A DNA stretch of 60,000 nt from Symsagittifera roscoffensis. Taxonomy: Eukaryota > Xenacoelomorpha > Acoela > Convolutidae. The position numbers and the translations under genes are program-made. This document shows, one piece after another, positions 35,401-45,563 of this stretch. Within the stretch, counting starts at the first letter, position 1. Every line of letters starts with the position of its first letter. Under the pieces are notes generated by a model. It did not search any database and was not told the DNA's origin. It saw only the letters and a list, made by a program, of their open reading frames with translations. The DNA lies in contig NC_087065.1 of the NCBI RefSeq assembly GCF_963678635.1, positions 23,891,254 through 23,951,253 of the forward strand, in the 5' to 3' direction.

Positions 35401-36989
35401 GTTCCATGTCCAGATTTTCTCGACAAAATTTTGGCTCTCTGGCCTTACGCGACCAAAAACATCAGTCGCGGCATCAGACCAGGGCGGAGACTACGACTTC
35501 ACTTTCGTGACCGATATTTGATACATACAGACGTTCGCGAAGCGACAAGACTTAATAACCATTTCCAGACTTACTTGACCGAAATGATCCTGCCCGACTT
35601 TTCCTCTCGCGGCCGACATGCCACGGCTCTATCGCTACTTGCCAGTCGGAAACAAATTAAAAAAAAAACGTTTACCTAGTAAAGAGCATCCACTGGTTAG
35701 AATGATCGCAGAGGGGTGCACATTCTTATCAGCTAGTCTCTTGAGAATCACTGTGGTGACAGCGTTGAGAAAGGCCACCAGCAACATCACACAGGAAGCA
35801 GCTGCTATGCTGGTATCACTCTCTATCGTCGAAGGATGACTCACCCCAAGGTTTTCATTCAGGCATCTGCATTAAGATATATTTTTTAATGGTATTTGCT
35901 TTCATAATAATTACCCTGCATAGTTCAAGAGTGATCAAGTGATGATGAAATTGAACCTCGCCACTCCAGAACTCAGTATACGTCTCAAAAATCACCCCAT
36001 TTTGTCATTTACTACTTGACTTAACTTTTGCGAAGCAGAGCCTTCGAGTCTCTTTTACTATCTATCCCACCATGTTGCATAGTAACGAATTGTCACCCTT
36101 TTCTAAAATGTTTTATGCAAAAAGGGGGCAAATTTAAAGAGATCCGAGCCTTATATCTACATCCGTGTATACTTATCAAAAATTGAATAAATTGTTAATC
36201 TTTTTATGCAACTTGCCTAAAAATCCAGGTAGGCTGCATGACAAATATGACTCCAGTGAAGCAGCTGAGAATGATGAGACAGTCTATCTTAGTTAGTTTC
36301 TCGTTCATGAAGAGGGTGGCGATTATGCAGACGAAGACGGGCGTGGTCTGCGATATGATTGACAGGTCTGCCACTGAGATGTATTGCACACATAGCACTT
36401 TGGTTGACATTGTGGCACCATTGATAGCCGACCTTAGAACAGAAGATATTTTTGTTCCAACCATAAACTGAAAAAAAAACGTAGGTTTAGGCGTGTTTAT
36501 TTTCTACTCAAAATCAAGTTTCAAAAACTAACTTTAAATGGGCTCGAGTGAAAAGTTATAATGAAGTTCCTTTAAGGCTCGAATCAACCGGTTTTTAAAA
36601 AGTTCTGTTTTTTTTTAGTCTGGACAATAACTGGCCTGCAAATTCTGATTTTCAAGATCATTTTTGACCGGATGAAGCCAGCAAGCAGCAGCAATTTTTG
36701 TCAGTACAGAGAATTAAGACTGTTTTATGCGTTAACTATTCTTATAACAAAAATAAAGTTACCTGAAGAAAATAAGTCTGTAATTTTTTCTCGTGCCTTC
36801 CCAGACCGATTTTTCCCAGAAGAGAGACAGAACTATTCCGCTGATTGATATGTGGAAGAGAGCACGTGATGCCAGCACATAATAGGGCAAGCCAGCAGTC
36901 AGTTTGGCTAGGAGGAGGTAAGTGCTGATTGCGAAGGAATAAGTCACTGCCCAAAACAGGCCCCAATAATTCAGATCAGATGACGGCAT
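31959..36989 (-). CDS. SLC35G-type EamA/DMT membrane transporter, four coding exons
   Basis: Coding exons on the minus strand: 36989-36763, 36432-36217, 35866-35676 and 32443-31959 (227+216+191+485 = 1119 nt, i.e. 372 residues plus TAA). All junction phases agree (2, 2, 1). The protein has about ten membrane segments (near residues 11-30, 36-58 and three more before residue 147, then five after residue 160). It carries the drug/metabolite-transporter signature twice, e.g. S-V-A-D-L-S-I-I and T-P-V-F-V-C-I-I-A with M-N-E-K-L in the first half. The length and EamA repeats fit SLC35G1-like proteins, whose substrate is uncertain. The C-terminus is a Ser/Thr-rich tail with an acidic D-S-D-E-D-L. 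Intron 2 is GC-AG. Intron 3 is 3.2 kb and full of repeats. The start ATG at 36987-36989 lies 10 bases after an acceptor-like AAAAACAG. Confidence 0.88.
32444..35675 (-). other. Intron 3 of the SLC35G-type gene
   Basis: 3,232 bp, GT-AG. Holds copy 1 of a dispersed repeat (32700-33330) and, near the donor, a GC-richer island at about 35390-35650. The plus-strand ORF over that island begins with TTG and has no recognised domain. Confidence 0.7.
32700..33330. repeat. Dispersed repeat, copy 1 of 3
   Basis: Shares GGTTACTGTGCAAGTA, GTGTGATAAAAAG, TTTGCAGTTTTTTGA-like, AAAATGGCGCTAAAA and ACCTGATTTTGCG blocks in the same order with 38890-39510 and, in part, with 39600-40140. Confidence 0.7.
35676..35866 (-). 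CDS. SLC35G-type gene, coding exon 3
   Basis: Acceptor TTAATGCAG|A; encodes loop residues C-L-N-E-N-L-G-V-S-H-P and two membrane segments. Ends CTAG|GTAAAC in phase 1. Confidence 0.88.
36217..36432 (-). CDS. SLC35G-type gene, coding exon 2
   Basis: The phase-compatible acceptor is TTCTAAG|G, giving R-S-A-I-N-G-A-T-M across the junction as in the family. A stronger-looking poly-T CAG 35 bases upstream (36468-36470) would shift the phase. The exon ends AG|GCAAGT (36217/36216), a GC-AG donor that gives Arg in phase with exon 3. Confidence 0.85.
36763..36989 (-). CDS. SLC35G-type gene, coding exon 1
   Basis: Starts M-P-S-S-D-L-N-Y-W and encodes the first two membrane segments. Ends in phase 2 at donor AG|GTAACT (36763/36762). 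Confidence 0.88.
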
Positions 36990-36999
36990 TTTGGTTACT

Positions 37000-37720
37000 C
37001 TGTTTTTATAAGATATGATGATTTAAAACCCTTCTGCACAGCATAGCTTTAATAACTCACTCACTGTGGAATAAACTCATGATTGGTTTGATATGAGTTT
37101 TTGTGTATTTAAGGTTCCCCCCTCGAGAGCTATTGAAATCGCTCACAACAACCAATCTTGGACAAAAAATATCCTTTGAAATTAACCAATGCAAAAAGAA
37201 AATCTTCAAGTAAACTTGGTCTCAAAATTGATTAAAAAAAGGCAAAGCTGTTCTTTAAATATTAAATTGTCTATAGAAATTTGGTTGTAACGGCTGGCAA
37301 ACGACTGAACAAACAATTATTGAGTTATGAAATATCATAAGCTACGAAAGTTAACACAAAGTGTTTCTTCAATTGATCTCATTTAGTTCAAAATATGGTA
37401 ACTTCAACATAAAGTTTGTTTTAGCAAATTGATTTTCGATTATTCATGAAGGAAAATATCACGAGAAGGAATAATCTGGAACATATCACTATTTCAAGTT
37501 TTTTGAACACAATTTTCTGCAGTTTTCAAAATACCGCTTGCGACTTGCAAAATAATTCATACTATGTTTTTACTCAAATAAAGGGCATTTTTAAATTTTA
37601 GAGTTTAGTGGGTCAGCTAGTGCGCCCTAATTGTCCCGTCATTATTTCAAATTTTTTCAGAAGTTAAAAGATTGCAGGTTAAAAGTTTGCAGGTGTTTCT
37701 AAAGAGTAACATCTAATTGG
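37000..37720. other. 5' flank of the SLC35G-type gene
   Basis: AT-rich with no gene. A TTTTATA / minus-strand TATAAAA lies at about 37005-37011, too close to the ATG to be a simple TATA box unless an upstream exon exists. Confidence 0.35.
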
Positions 37721-37722
37721 TT

Positions 37723-37805
37723 AACGACCAAATGCCCAAAACGACCAAATGCCTGAAACGAACAAACGCCTGAAACGAACAAATGCCTGAAACGAACAAG
37801 CGACC
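37723..37805. repeat. Minisatellite, 17-bp unit, nearly five copies
   Basis: Units of ACGAMCAAAYGCCYGAA follow head to tail. A related ACAACCAAATGCCCAAAA occurs just after at about 37823. Confidence 0.85.
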
Positions 37806-38885
37806 GGTGATCGAATTTCAAGAACAACCAAATGCCCAAAAATTTTGGTGGCCTGTGAGAAATCAGTGCAACATTGAATTTTTTTTATCTCGAGGTTTAA
37901 TTTTGCTGCCTCTAACTTTTAAAAATTGTATTTTGCACTCAGTAAATTATTTCGGAAAACGGCCAATCAGCAGTGCGCGCAGGTTAGCCTACCCCAATTA
38001 TTTTTCACGCAAATATTTTCTGGCGTGAAATAAGACGCTATACTTAAAAAACGACATACAGATAAATTTTTTAGAAGTCAATCATGACCTGCAAAGGCTT
38101 TTACCGACCACTGATTGTAAAAAGTGAGCAGGCCCAAACCGACGTGTAATGACTTGAGGCGAACATTGACCGCAGCATAGGAAGTTGACATACATTATCA
38201 TACATATTAAAGTTTTGATTAATTGATTCATTTGCTTATTGCACTAGCACCGTTCGCTACCTGTTAATGTTTTCTAGGTAACCTAAAAGGATGCTACTCG
38301 AAAGGTTGAATTACCTGTATAGCAGTCCTGATGTAGATTTATTTAACCTGTTTGATCAAAATGATGTGTGTCAAAATTTTATCTGCATCAAATTCAATTC
38401 AATTCAAAATGTTGGGTTTGATTCTTGCCAAATCCGCATTTAGAAACAAAGGCAGTAGTTTTAAAAATTGAAAAAGGAAGTATTTAAAATGCCCATGATT
38501 CTCGGTTCACTTGCAAGTCACTACGCCTACCGTCATTTTTTTACTGGCAAGAAATCAAGAAATCAAACTTTGCATAGGTTTTGACATTATTTGTTGTCGA
38601 GAATTTTGTTTTTGACATTATTTGTTTTATCGAGTTTGAATGATTAATTTGAACTTCAATTCTTTTCAAATAAGAAATTTACAATTTGTTTTATTAGTTT
38701 TTCAGCATTGTTTTAATAATTGCCTAACAAAAGATACTTAATTGAATCTAACAAAAAATATTAAATCAACAAAGCTTAATGTTTTCTCAGAACCACTGAT
38801 CGTCAAATGGTTTTAAACGTAGAGTTTATTTTATACTGAAATGGCTGAACTACAAACTACTAAGATGATAAATTACATAGTAGCA
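37806..38885. other. AT-rich non-coding stretch
   Basis: Nothing recognised. A short local repeat TTTTGACATTATTTG is duplicated at about 38580 and 38612. Confidence 0.35.
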
Positions 38886-40140
38886 AAGATGAACAAGGCT
38901 AACTGGTTACTGTGCAAGTAACACAGAACCATGTTCCGACCACAGTCTTCAAAAAAATACAACAATTTTTTAATTCAAATTAGCCACGTTTTTTTTTGCG
39001 TGGTGTGATAAAAAGATCTAAGCAAACAATATAACATAGCATAATTGACAGTTTTATTTTTTTAAGCAAACTACAGTTTTCGTTGAAAAATGACTTGAAA
39101 AACTGAAAAAAAATCATTCAAAAAATTTATCAACAAATCAAATGTTTATTCACTTTATGTTTGCAGTTTTTTGAGTTTTTGAAGGCTTTTGTTCTCAAAA
39201 TGGCGCTAAAAGACTCAAAAAACTAAATTTAAGCAAAAGAATTAAGTTTTCACGGCTCAAATTGAGCTAATAAAAGCTATTAAGCTATTAAAATTAACTA
39301 TTTAAGGCCTATTTGGTCGCTTTATTTGCTCAAACTTAGCCTAAAAACAAACTGCAAGCCTGTTTTTCTCGATACTGAGATACTTTTTTGAAAGTTATCA
39401 CTGTCATCTGAATCACGTCTGAACGGGTTTCAATATGCTATATTAATCGACGCAACCTGACGTATATTTTTTTGGTACCTGATTTTGCGTGGAAAACAAA
39501 AAAAAACACAAGAAAGTATCAAATAAAAGCAATGTGAGCAGACAAGCAAACTTGCATTGCAAAAAATGGTAAAAGGAAAAATTTAAAACAAAAACAGCAG
39601 GTTGCTCTGCAATCATCCAAAAAATAATTTCCTTTTTTTGTGCGTGGCGTGATGAAAGGATCTGAACGAAAGATTAAGTTGTAGCCATTTCCGATATTGA
39701 TAAAAAAATAGGCATATTGAAAAACAGTTTGCTTTGAAACAACGCTAATAAAAAAGATTTAAAAAAATTTTAGAAAAAATTCAAATTGTTTTGCCATTTT
39801 TTTCTTTTTTTTTGGAGTTTTGATTCCCAAGATGGCACACGAAAAAAAATCAAAAAACTGATCTCATCAAATTTTTCAGGGCTTCAATGAAAATTTTATG
39901 GCTTATTTATTACCTATCTGCATCTGCGACTAGCCTTCTATAGTAGGCCTGCTCGTTCGCCTTACTCATTCGAATTTGGACAAAAATTTGAAAATTTCAA
40001 ACAGGTTTTTCTCGACACTGGGAAATTTTTTTGGACATTTTCGAATCTTTAAATTACGACTGGAGAGTTTAAAAATAATTTACATTTAACCGAGTCCGAT
40101 TATGATTTATGGTACATAATTTTGCGTGGAGAAAAGGAAA
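38886..40140. repeat. Dispersed repeat, copies 2 and 3 in tandem
   Basis: 38886-39510 and 39600-40140 both carry the GTGTGATAAAAAG/GCGTGATGAAAGGATCT block, then the AAAATGGCGC/AAGATGGCAC block, then a TTTTGCGTGGA block, as at 32700-33330. Old and diverged, with no coding content. Confidence 0.65.
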
Positions 40141-41440
40141 GACTAAAAGACAATCGAACACAAATTCCTCTTCTTTTTCAATGTTCGGAGGTCGGAACAA
40201 AAGATGGATAGGCCGAACATTTACCATAAAGAAGCTAAATTGTGTCACCCATGTTGACTCCCCTCCTAAAAAAGTAAAAGAGCTCAATAAAACGAGTCGG
40301 TGGTGGTTCACTCTGCGGTTTACTCTTCATTCCATACTTTTCCTGCACCGAGGGCCCATGGATCATAATTGATTATATTGTCAGAATTATAATTAATTGA
40401 AAAATGGATTACAAATCCTCATACTTTCTACGTGAACTTAAAATATCAAAATCAATTATAAACCATTAAAACGGATAATAATTATAATATTTTTTTATGT
40501 CAATATAACTCATTACAATGGACATTATAATCGTTAATAATGAATTTTTTATGAGAGGTTATACATAAAATACATTTTTGTTCAAAGTTATCCCATCTCC
40601 GGCTTAGTGCAGTAGGGTCTTAAAAATTTGGCAGGAGTGATGTTGAGTAACTGCCACCTTTTCAGGGGGTAAAAATTTCTCTGGGTGGGTGGGGGGTTTG
40701 AGGGTGGGGTTGGTTAACTTTAGTAAGCATGGCGAAAATACATGGCATGTGAAAAAATTACCGTGTCAACTTATGACGAATATATGCATTGGAACATTTA
40801 CTCTCGTTTCAAGTGACGATTTCAGGTCAAATCCAAGTGAGGCCCTCATCTCCAGGAGAAAAATAGATAATCTAAAAATCAACAAAGTTCCTTAGTTCTG
40901 CTCTCAGGTATTCGGCAAAAGTCTCTCATAAATCCAACCTCTTCTTCTCTAACAGTTACATCCTTTATCTTCCTCTAAGTATTTTTTGTGCTGTTTCTTT
41001 TTTCTGTAGAAATCTTGCCTGCAAGTAACTTCTTCTCAAATTGACTTTTAGCTTTAAACTAATCCAGTAGTATATCGTTTGGAATACTTTTGCAATGCTC
41101 AAACAACAAAAAATAGTAATAATTTGGATTGCTGATATGGGTTTAGCCAAAACTTTATCAAAATCAATTTTCAAACGTAATTATTGTGCGATGAGAAAGC
41201 TGTTTAACCCGCTTGAATACATCTGCAAACTTTTTTGAAATAAATTTGCTCTTGAATACATCTGCAAACTTTTTTGAAATAAACTTGCTTTAATCGGCAA
41301 TTCAAATTTTTTGCAAAAAGTTAGTGACCGAGAGAACAAAGTATTAATCATCCTTATTTTTATCGGATTTGACCGATTGGTACTGTTTAATTGCATATCA
41401 ACCTTTCATTTTCCCTGTTTTAAATTAGCTTGCTCGCTTG
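40141..41440. other. Non-coding stretch with G-rich run and a 39-bp duplication
   Basis: Very AT-rich at 40370-40560. A G-run cluster lies at 40683-40709. A 39-bp unit starting CTTGAATACATCTGCAAAC is tandemly duplicated at 41212-41289. No gene recognised. Confidence 0.5.
40683..40709 (+). other. Potential G-quadruplex motif
   Basis: Five G-runs of three or more bases separated by one to five bases (GGGTGGGTGGGGGG, then GAGGGTGGGG) in otherwise AT-rich DNA. Confidence 0.6.
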
Positions 41441-41668
41441 TAACAAGGGTAAGTAAAATTGTACGGTTGAAGATTAAATTCAATTTGATTCTAGTTCACA
41501 TAAATAAGACACTGAACTAGAGGTCAACAAAAACAGACTAGGCAGACCTAGACTGACTGACAGGCAGGTACCAAATTCACACATAGTAATAATATGAGAA
41601 ACTCTCAAGGATATAGTTAATAGTGGATAGCAACTAAATTGATTGACATCTAAATATGTAGCCCCTCA
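41441..41668 (-). repeat. 3' LTR of the mini element
   Basis: From TAACAAGGGTAAGTA to GCCCCTCA; differs from 42711-42938 at scattered bases. Confidence 0.8.
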
Positions 41669-41820
41669 CATTTCCGTACATATGTAAAATTTAAATACAA
41701 AGTAATTTAAGTTTAATATTATAAGTAGTAACCTTGAAATCTGCCGTCGCAACTAACAACACGAGAACTTTGAGTTTTAGGCTTATGGCCACCGCTCTCC
41801 CTGAATTATGAGTTTTAAGT

Positions 41821-42201
41821 TTACTGATTGTCTTCCCCTGGATATTTCCAAATCTTTGTCAACCCATGGATAATTTCTATCATCACTCCTCTCATCTTGT
41901 CCACTGGTTTCCGTCGTCTTGTGCTCCTTCGCGTTTCCAAAATTTCGGTTTGACTTCCCGACTCTACTTCTTGCTGACTGCTATTTGAAAAGCACTCTCT
42001 CGCAACTAATGACGGTCTGTTCTGGATCCCTTTTCCCCATTTAGCTTTAGCAGTCCTCACTTTAGCTCCCGTTCCGTGCTCCTCTTGTGCTAATGTGCCA
42101 CTTGGTCCTTGCCCCCGCTCTGATTGCCTCCTGCCGTGCCGAATTTTCGTTTGGTAGTCGTACGGGTAACGAATGTAAAGGCTGGTAGTCCTCACTGTCA
42201 A
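41821..42201 (-). pseudogene. Mini-element ORF 2, integrase-tail-like
   Basis: Open minus-strand frame overlapping ORF 1 by 140 bases in another frame. It ends with E-T-R-R-S-T-R-R-R-K-P-V-D-K-M, the style of Ty3/gypsy pol C-termini (R-R-S-x-R-x-R-K-P). It is probably the continuation of ORF 1 after a frameshift. Confidence 0.5.
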
Positions 42202-42661
42202 AGCTTTGGGATGGGTCTGCTGCTATAGGTGATGGCTGTTTTGCTTTAGGCCGCTTTGATTTTGGGCTTTCTTTTGCCCCCTTTTTCGCACTTGCGAGCA
42301 TTTCTTGAAGTGTGGCCGGCTTTCGTTTCTTTGGCAGAATCTTCTTCGGTCTTACTGCCACGGCACTTTTCCTTAGCACAGACCCGTTTTTCAGTTTGAT
42401 GGTATGTTTAGATTCGGAGATTACATTAGACTTTAAGAGTTTATACCGGTTCAGAGTTCGGCTGGTGGTACGCTGGTAGAGGTCCCCGTACTTCCTTTCA
42501 CTCCCTTGGATGTTTGGCTTAGTCACTGATTCGTTCCCTTGGCCAGTCTCCATTTTTTGATCGCTATCGAGGATTAAGTGTACATTTCTTAACGCTGGGG
42601 CGTACACTAGATCTGATCTCTCCTCCCAGTATGAGTGTTTGGGAAATGCGATCGTGCTCAT
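42062..42661 (-). CDS. Mini-element ORF 1, gag start fused to integrase C-terminal region?
   Basis: The first ATG is at 42661, 34 bases after the primer site; an in-frame TTG extends the frame to 42688. The N-terminal part is acidic. From about residue 75 the protein reads Y-K-L-L-K-S-N-V, then H-T-I-K-L-K-N-G-S-V-L-R-K-S, resembling the C-terminal beta domain of gypsy integrases. A Lys-rich stretch follows. This suggests an internal deletion that joined the 5' coding start to the pol end. No catalytic domain is present and the function is unknown. Confidence 0.45.
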   Translation of the reverse strand: MSTIAFPKHSYWEERSDLVYAPALRNVHLILDSDQKMETGQGNESVTKPNIQGSERKYGDLYQRTTSRTLNRYKLLKSNVISESKHTIKLKNGSVLRKSAVAVRPKKILPKKRKPATLQEMLASAKKGAKESPKSKRPKAKQPSPIAADPSQSFDSEDYQPLHSLPVRLPNENSARQEAIRAGARTKWHISTRGARNGS

Positions 42662-42710
42662 CTCGAGGTCATTTTCGTCTAAACACAAACAAGTCCTGCT
42701 GACTGCGCCA

Positions 42711-42938
42711 TAACAAGGGTAAGTATAACTGAATGGTTGAAGATTAAATTCAATTTGATTCTAGTTCACATGAATAAGACACTGAACTAGAGGTCAACAA
42801 TAACAGACTATACAGACCTAGACTGACTGACAGGCAGGTACCAAATTCACACTTAGTTATAATATGAGAAACTCTTAAGAATATAAATAATAGTGGATAG
42901 CAACTAAATTGCTTGACATCTAAATATGTAGCCCCTCA
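42711..42938 (-). repeat. 5' LTR of the mini element
   Basis: Matches 41441-41668; primer site directly adjacent on its left. Confidence 0.8.
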
Positions 42939-43006
42939 AACAAGGATTGAGAGCGATTTCTGTTTTTCCGCAACTGTTTTTGCCTAACCGTCAATCAATT
43001 TTAAAA

Positions 43007-43362
43007 AAAATTGAATATCTTGAGAGTCTAGTTTTTGACTAGAGATCCTACAGGACTGGAACCAGTTTAAAATTAATATTCATAACCAATTATATTCTTG
43101 ATAAAACTAAATCTAAAAAAATTCTTGAAAACCAATCATGATCCTCAACTAACACTGACAATTGTTTTTAGTGCTGAAACTACAAGTAGTTTCAGCACTA
43201 AAAATAATTGTCAGTGTTAGTTGAGGATCATGATTGTCTTTCAAGAATTTTTTTAGAGATAGTTTTATCAAGAATATAATTGGTTATGAATATTAAATTT
43301 AAACTGGTTCCAGTCCTGTAGGATCTCTAGTCAAAAACTAGACTCTCAAGATATTCAATTTT
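43007..43362. repeat. Long palindrome (foldback), ~177-bp arms, 2-bp spacer
   Basis: The left arm 43007-43183 and right arm 43186-43362 are reverse complements with only about six mismatches by eye and no indels. The centre reads CTGAAACTAC-AA-GTAGTTTCAG. A further fragment of the inner end, CTTGTAGTTTCAGCACCAAAA, lies just outside at about 43370-43390. Confidence 0.95.
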
Positions 43363-43411
43363 CACTTCTACTTGTAGTTTCAGCACCAAAACAAATTGAA
43401 TAAATCTTAGA

Positions 43412-43633
43412 CTACAGTTGTTCTCCTTCTGGATAAAATCCAAGAACTATATCGAAAATACCAGTATACGCTAGATCTATTGAGACTACGAGATACAAGA
43501 GTAAGATTAAGATTGGTATTAGACTAAGAAGTTGCACAAATCTATCCGGCCGAAAATCAGATAGCGTGACGAACAGATGGTGTACCTTATCTGAAATTAC
43601 TCTATGAGTAAGCTCTCTCTGGCTTAAACTCAA
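43412..43633 (-). CDS. Hypothetical small membrane protein ORF
   Basis: A 73-codon minus-strand frame starting at a TTG, with no early ATG. The first part is hydrophilic. A strong membrane segment, L-L-S-L-I-P-I-L-I-L-L-L-Y-L-V-V-S-I, is followed by a short tail ending P-E-G-E-Q-L. Its G+C is above that of its flanks. It could be a terminal exon or a retroelement envelope-like end; no family is recognised. It ends 50 bases from the palindrome. Confidence 0.25.
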   Translation of the reverse strand: MSLSQRELTHRVISDKVHHLFVTLSDFRPDRFVQLLSLIPILILLLYLVVSIDLAYTGIFDIVLGFYPEGEQL

Positions 43634-45560
43634 GTGGTTTTAGTTGCCGATTGAACTGCGTCTGCATGGGGACTGTTCTCAATACAGAAAGACTGAAAAA
43701 GTTTTCAATCATTTGGCATCATTTAAACCTATCAACACAGTTCCGGCCTAGTTCTTCATAGTTTTATACCATCAAATGAGTTTTTGAATAAACACTTTTC
43801 GAAGTCTAAAAGTTAAAATGAAGATGTGATGTGCGCTAAAACTAAGTTGCAGCTAGCTTCTTTTTTTGTTTTTGCATAATATTTTGTGCCCCCAATGCGA
43901 GACCCAATTTTTTTACGTGGTTGGAACGACTAATCTTAATAATTTTGTGAGAAAAAAATTTAAAATAATATTAGGACTTAATTTATTTTACAAATAGGTT
44001 CAAAAGTGTCATTTCAAAGCTGTACCAAAAGCTAAATATACTTTCCTTGAAAAAATTTGTCATTCGAATTTAAAAAATGCTCATAGAAAAGGTCATCAAC
44101 GAATAAATCATCTGGTTATTCCTTTTTGAAATTGAATGAAAATTAATAACTCAAAAAATTTTGAGCTGTTTTTTTGCAATAATTTTTTTGGAGCTGAAAA
44201 TTTTTTTCAAGAGGAAACAGTAACCAGCACAGACCTGGAAGTTAAAACTAACAAATGCAATTTAAATTACTGGCTTTGTTTTATTCTCTGTTCGAAAACT
44301 GCATGGTATTTCAACCTTTTTTTTTATAAAACAATTTTTTATTGATTATAACTTAATTCGATGCTTGAACTTTTTGACATTGAATTTTGGTAAAAATAAA
44401 CAAAAATATTACCGCACTGATTAATCAACAAAGCTTTGCAACTACATTTTCCTCCACTTTTGATTTTTTTTTCCGAATTTTTTTGAAGGTGTAGAAAATT
44501 TTTTTTAATCAGCCTAAAGATCTGGTATATTAGGTCAAAAACAACCAGAATGATGCAAATTTTGACTGCTTTCGATTTGAAAAAATTTAAAAAGGAACAA
44601 TTTAATATACACATGATACCTTTTACGGCTGATGTTTACAAATGAATGTGATTTTCTTTATAGTTTTGAAAGAATCAAACAATCAAAGCTTGAAAACCAT
44701 AAATTTTAAAGGCAAATTGAAGTGATGCAACTTTCTGCTGATCTTCGTAGTGCAGTAACACAATTGTTAAGAAATTTGATCCCGCTGCTGGTCTCAGAAC
44801 AAAAAAGTTGGTGATCAGTTAAATTTTGCCAACAATTCATGTTTAATCTTTTGATTAGGTTTAAAGCTGATAGTTTTTTCAAAAATTTTAGGTTTTCTAT
44901 AAAAAAACTGGTTTTGTCAAGAGACAGAAAAAATTGGGAATGGTGCTTTTTTGGGCTGACCCCTGTGACAAAAAATTACGATAGTTGCTTAGTTTACTGA
45001 ATTTTACCAAAGAAATTATTGCATTATTGCATTTAAAAAAACTGTGTGATTGCATGGCTAGAGTCTTGTGTGAGAGTAGGAAATTAAATATTGATATAAA
45101 TTATTATTGCTTGCTTTCTATCACACAACAATGTAGTTATGCAATATCACATTTTTCTGTTCCGAAAAACAACAATTAAGCTGATTTTGATAGTAATGAA
45201 CTTCCTGACCAAACATTGAAACTTTCAAACCAAAAAGGAGGATTTTAATAGAACGCGAAAATTTTAAAAGTAGTAAACGCAGTAGTTTTCCATTTATTTT
45301 GTGATATTTTCACAAAATTGTGAACGAAACACTATCCAGACTGTCTGATATCTCTACTTCTTGTTTCTCTCCTTCCAAACTTTTGTGATTTCTTTGCAAA
45401 ATTAATCGAAAAACACTTAGTAAAATTTATTAACAGGAATAAAACTTAATCGGTTAAACAGTTTGGTTATCAGAACAAAAAAATTCAAAGTTGATGCCAT
45501 ATTGGACCACTATGAAAAATTTTTAGAGGGCAAACGCAGAAAAAGTCTTTATTTTGCATG
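43634..45560. other. AT-rich non-coding stretch
   Basis: Nothing recognised; small ORFs are Lys/Asn/Phe-rich and lack domains. Confidence 0.4.
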
Positions 45561-45563
45561 TTT

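Larger units (their letters stand above)
41441..42938 (-). mobile_element. Pol-less mini LTR retroelement, 1.5 kb (minus strand)
   Basis: Direct repeats of about 228 bp (41441-41668 and 42711-42938) flank 1,042 bp. Read on the minus strand, the right repeat is followed at once by TGGCGCAGTCAGCAGG (42710-42695), a tRNA-Ser-type primer site. This identifies the repeats as LTRs and sets the orientation. Only two overlapping ORFs lie between; no protease, RT or RNase H is present. I could not find a target duplication. Confidence 0.8.

Noticed and set aside
35311-35679. 122-codon plus-strand ORF in intron 3 of the SLC35G-type gene
   Set aside because: Starts with TTG, ends in a Lys run next to the exon 3 donor of the opposite-strand gene, and has no recognisable domain.
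36217-36467. Exon 2 of the SLC35G-type gene starting at the CAG acceptor at 36468
   Set aside because: The phase does not fit exon 1; the acceptor at 36433 gives the family sequence in frame.
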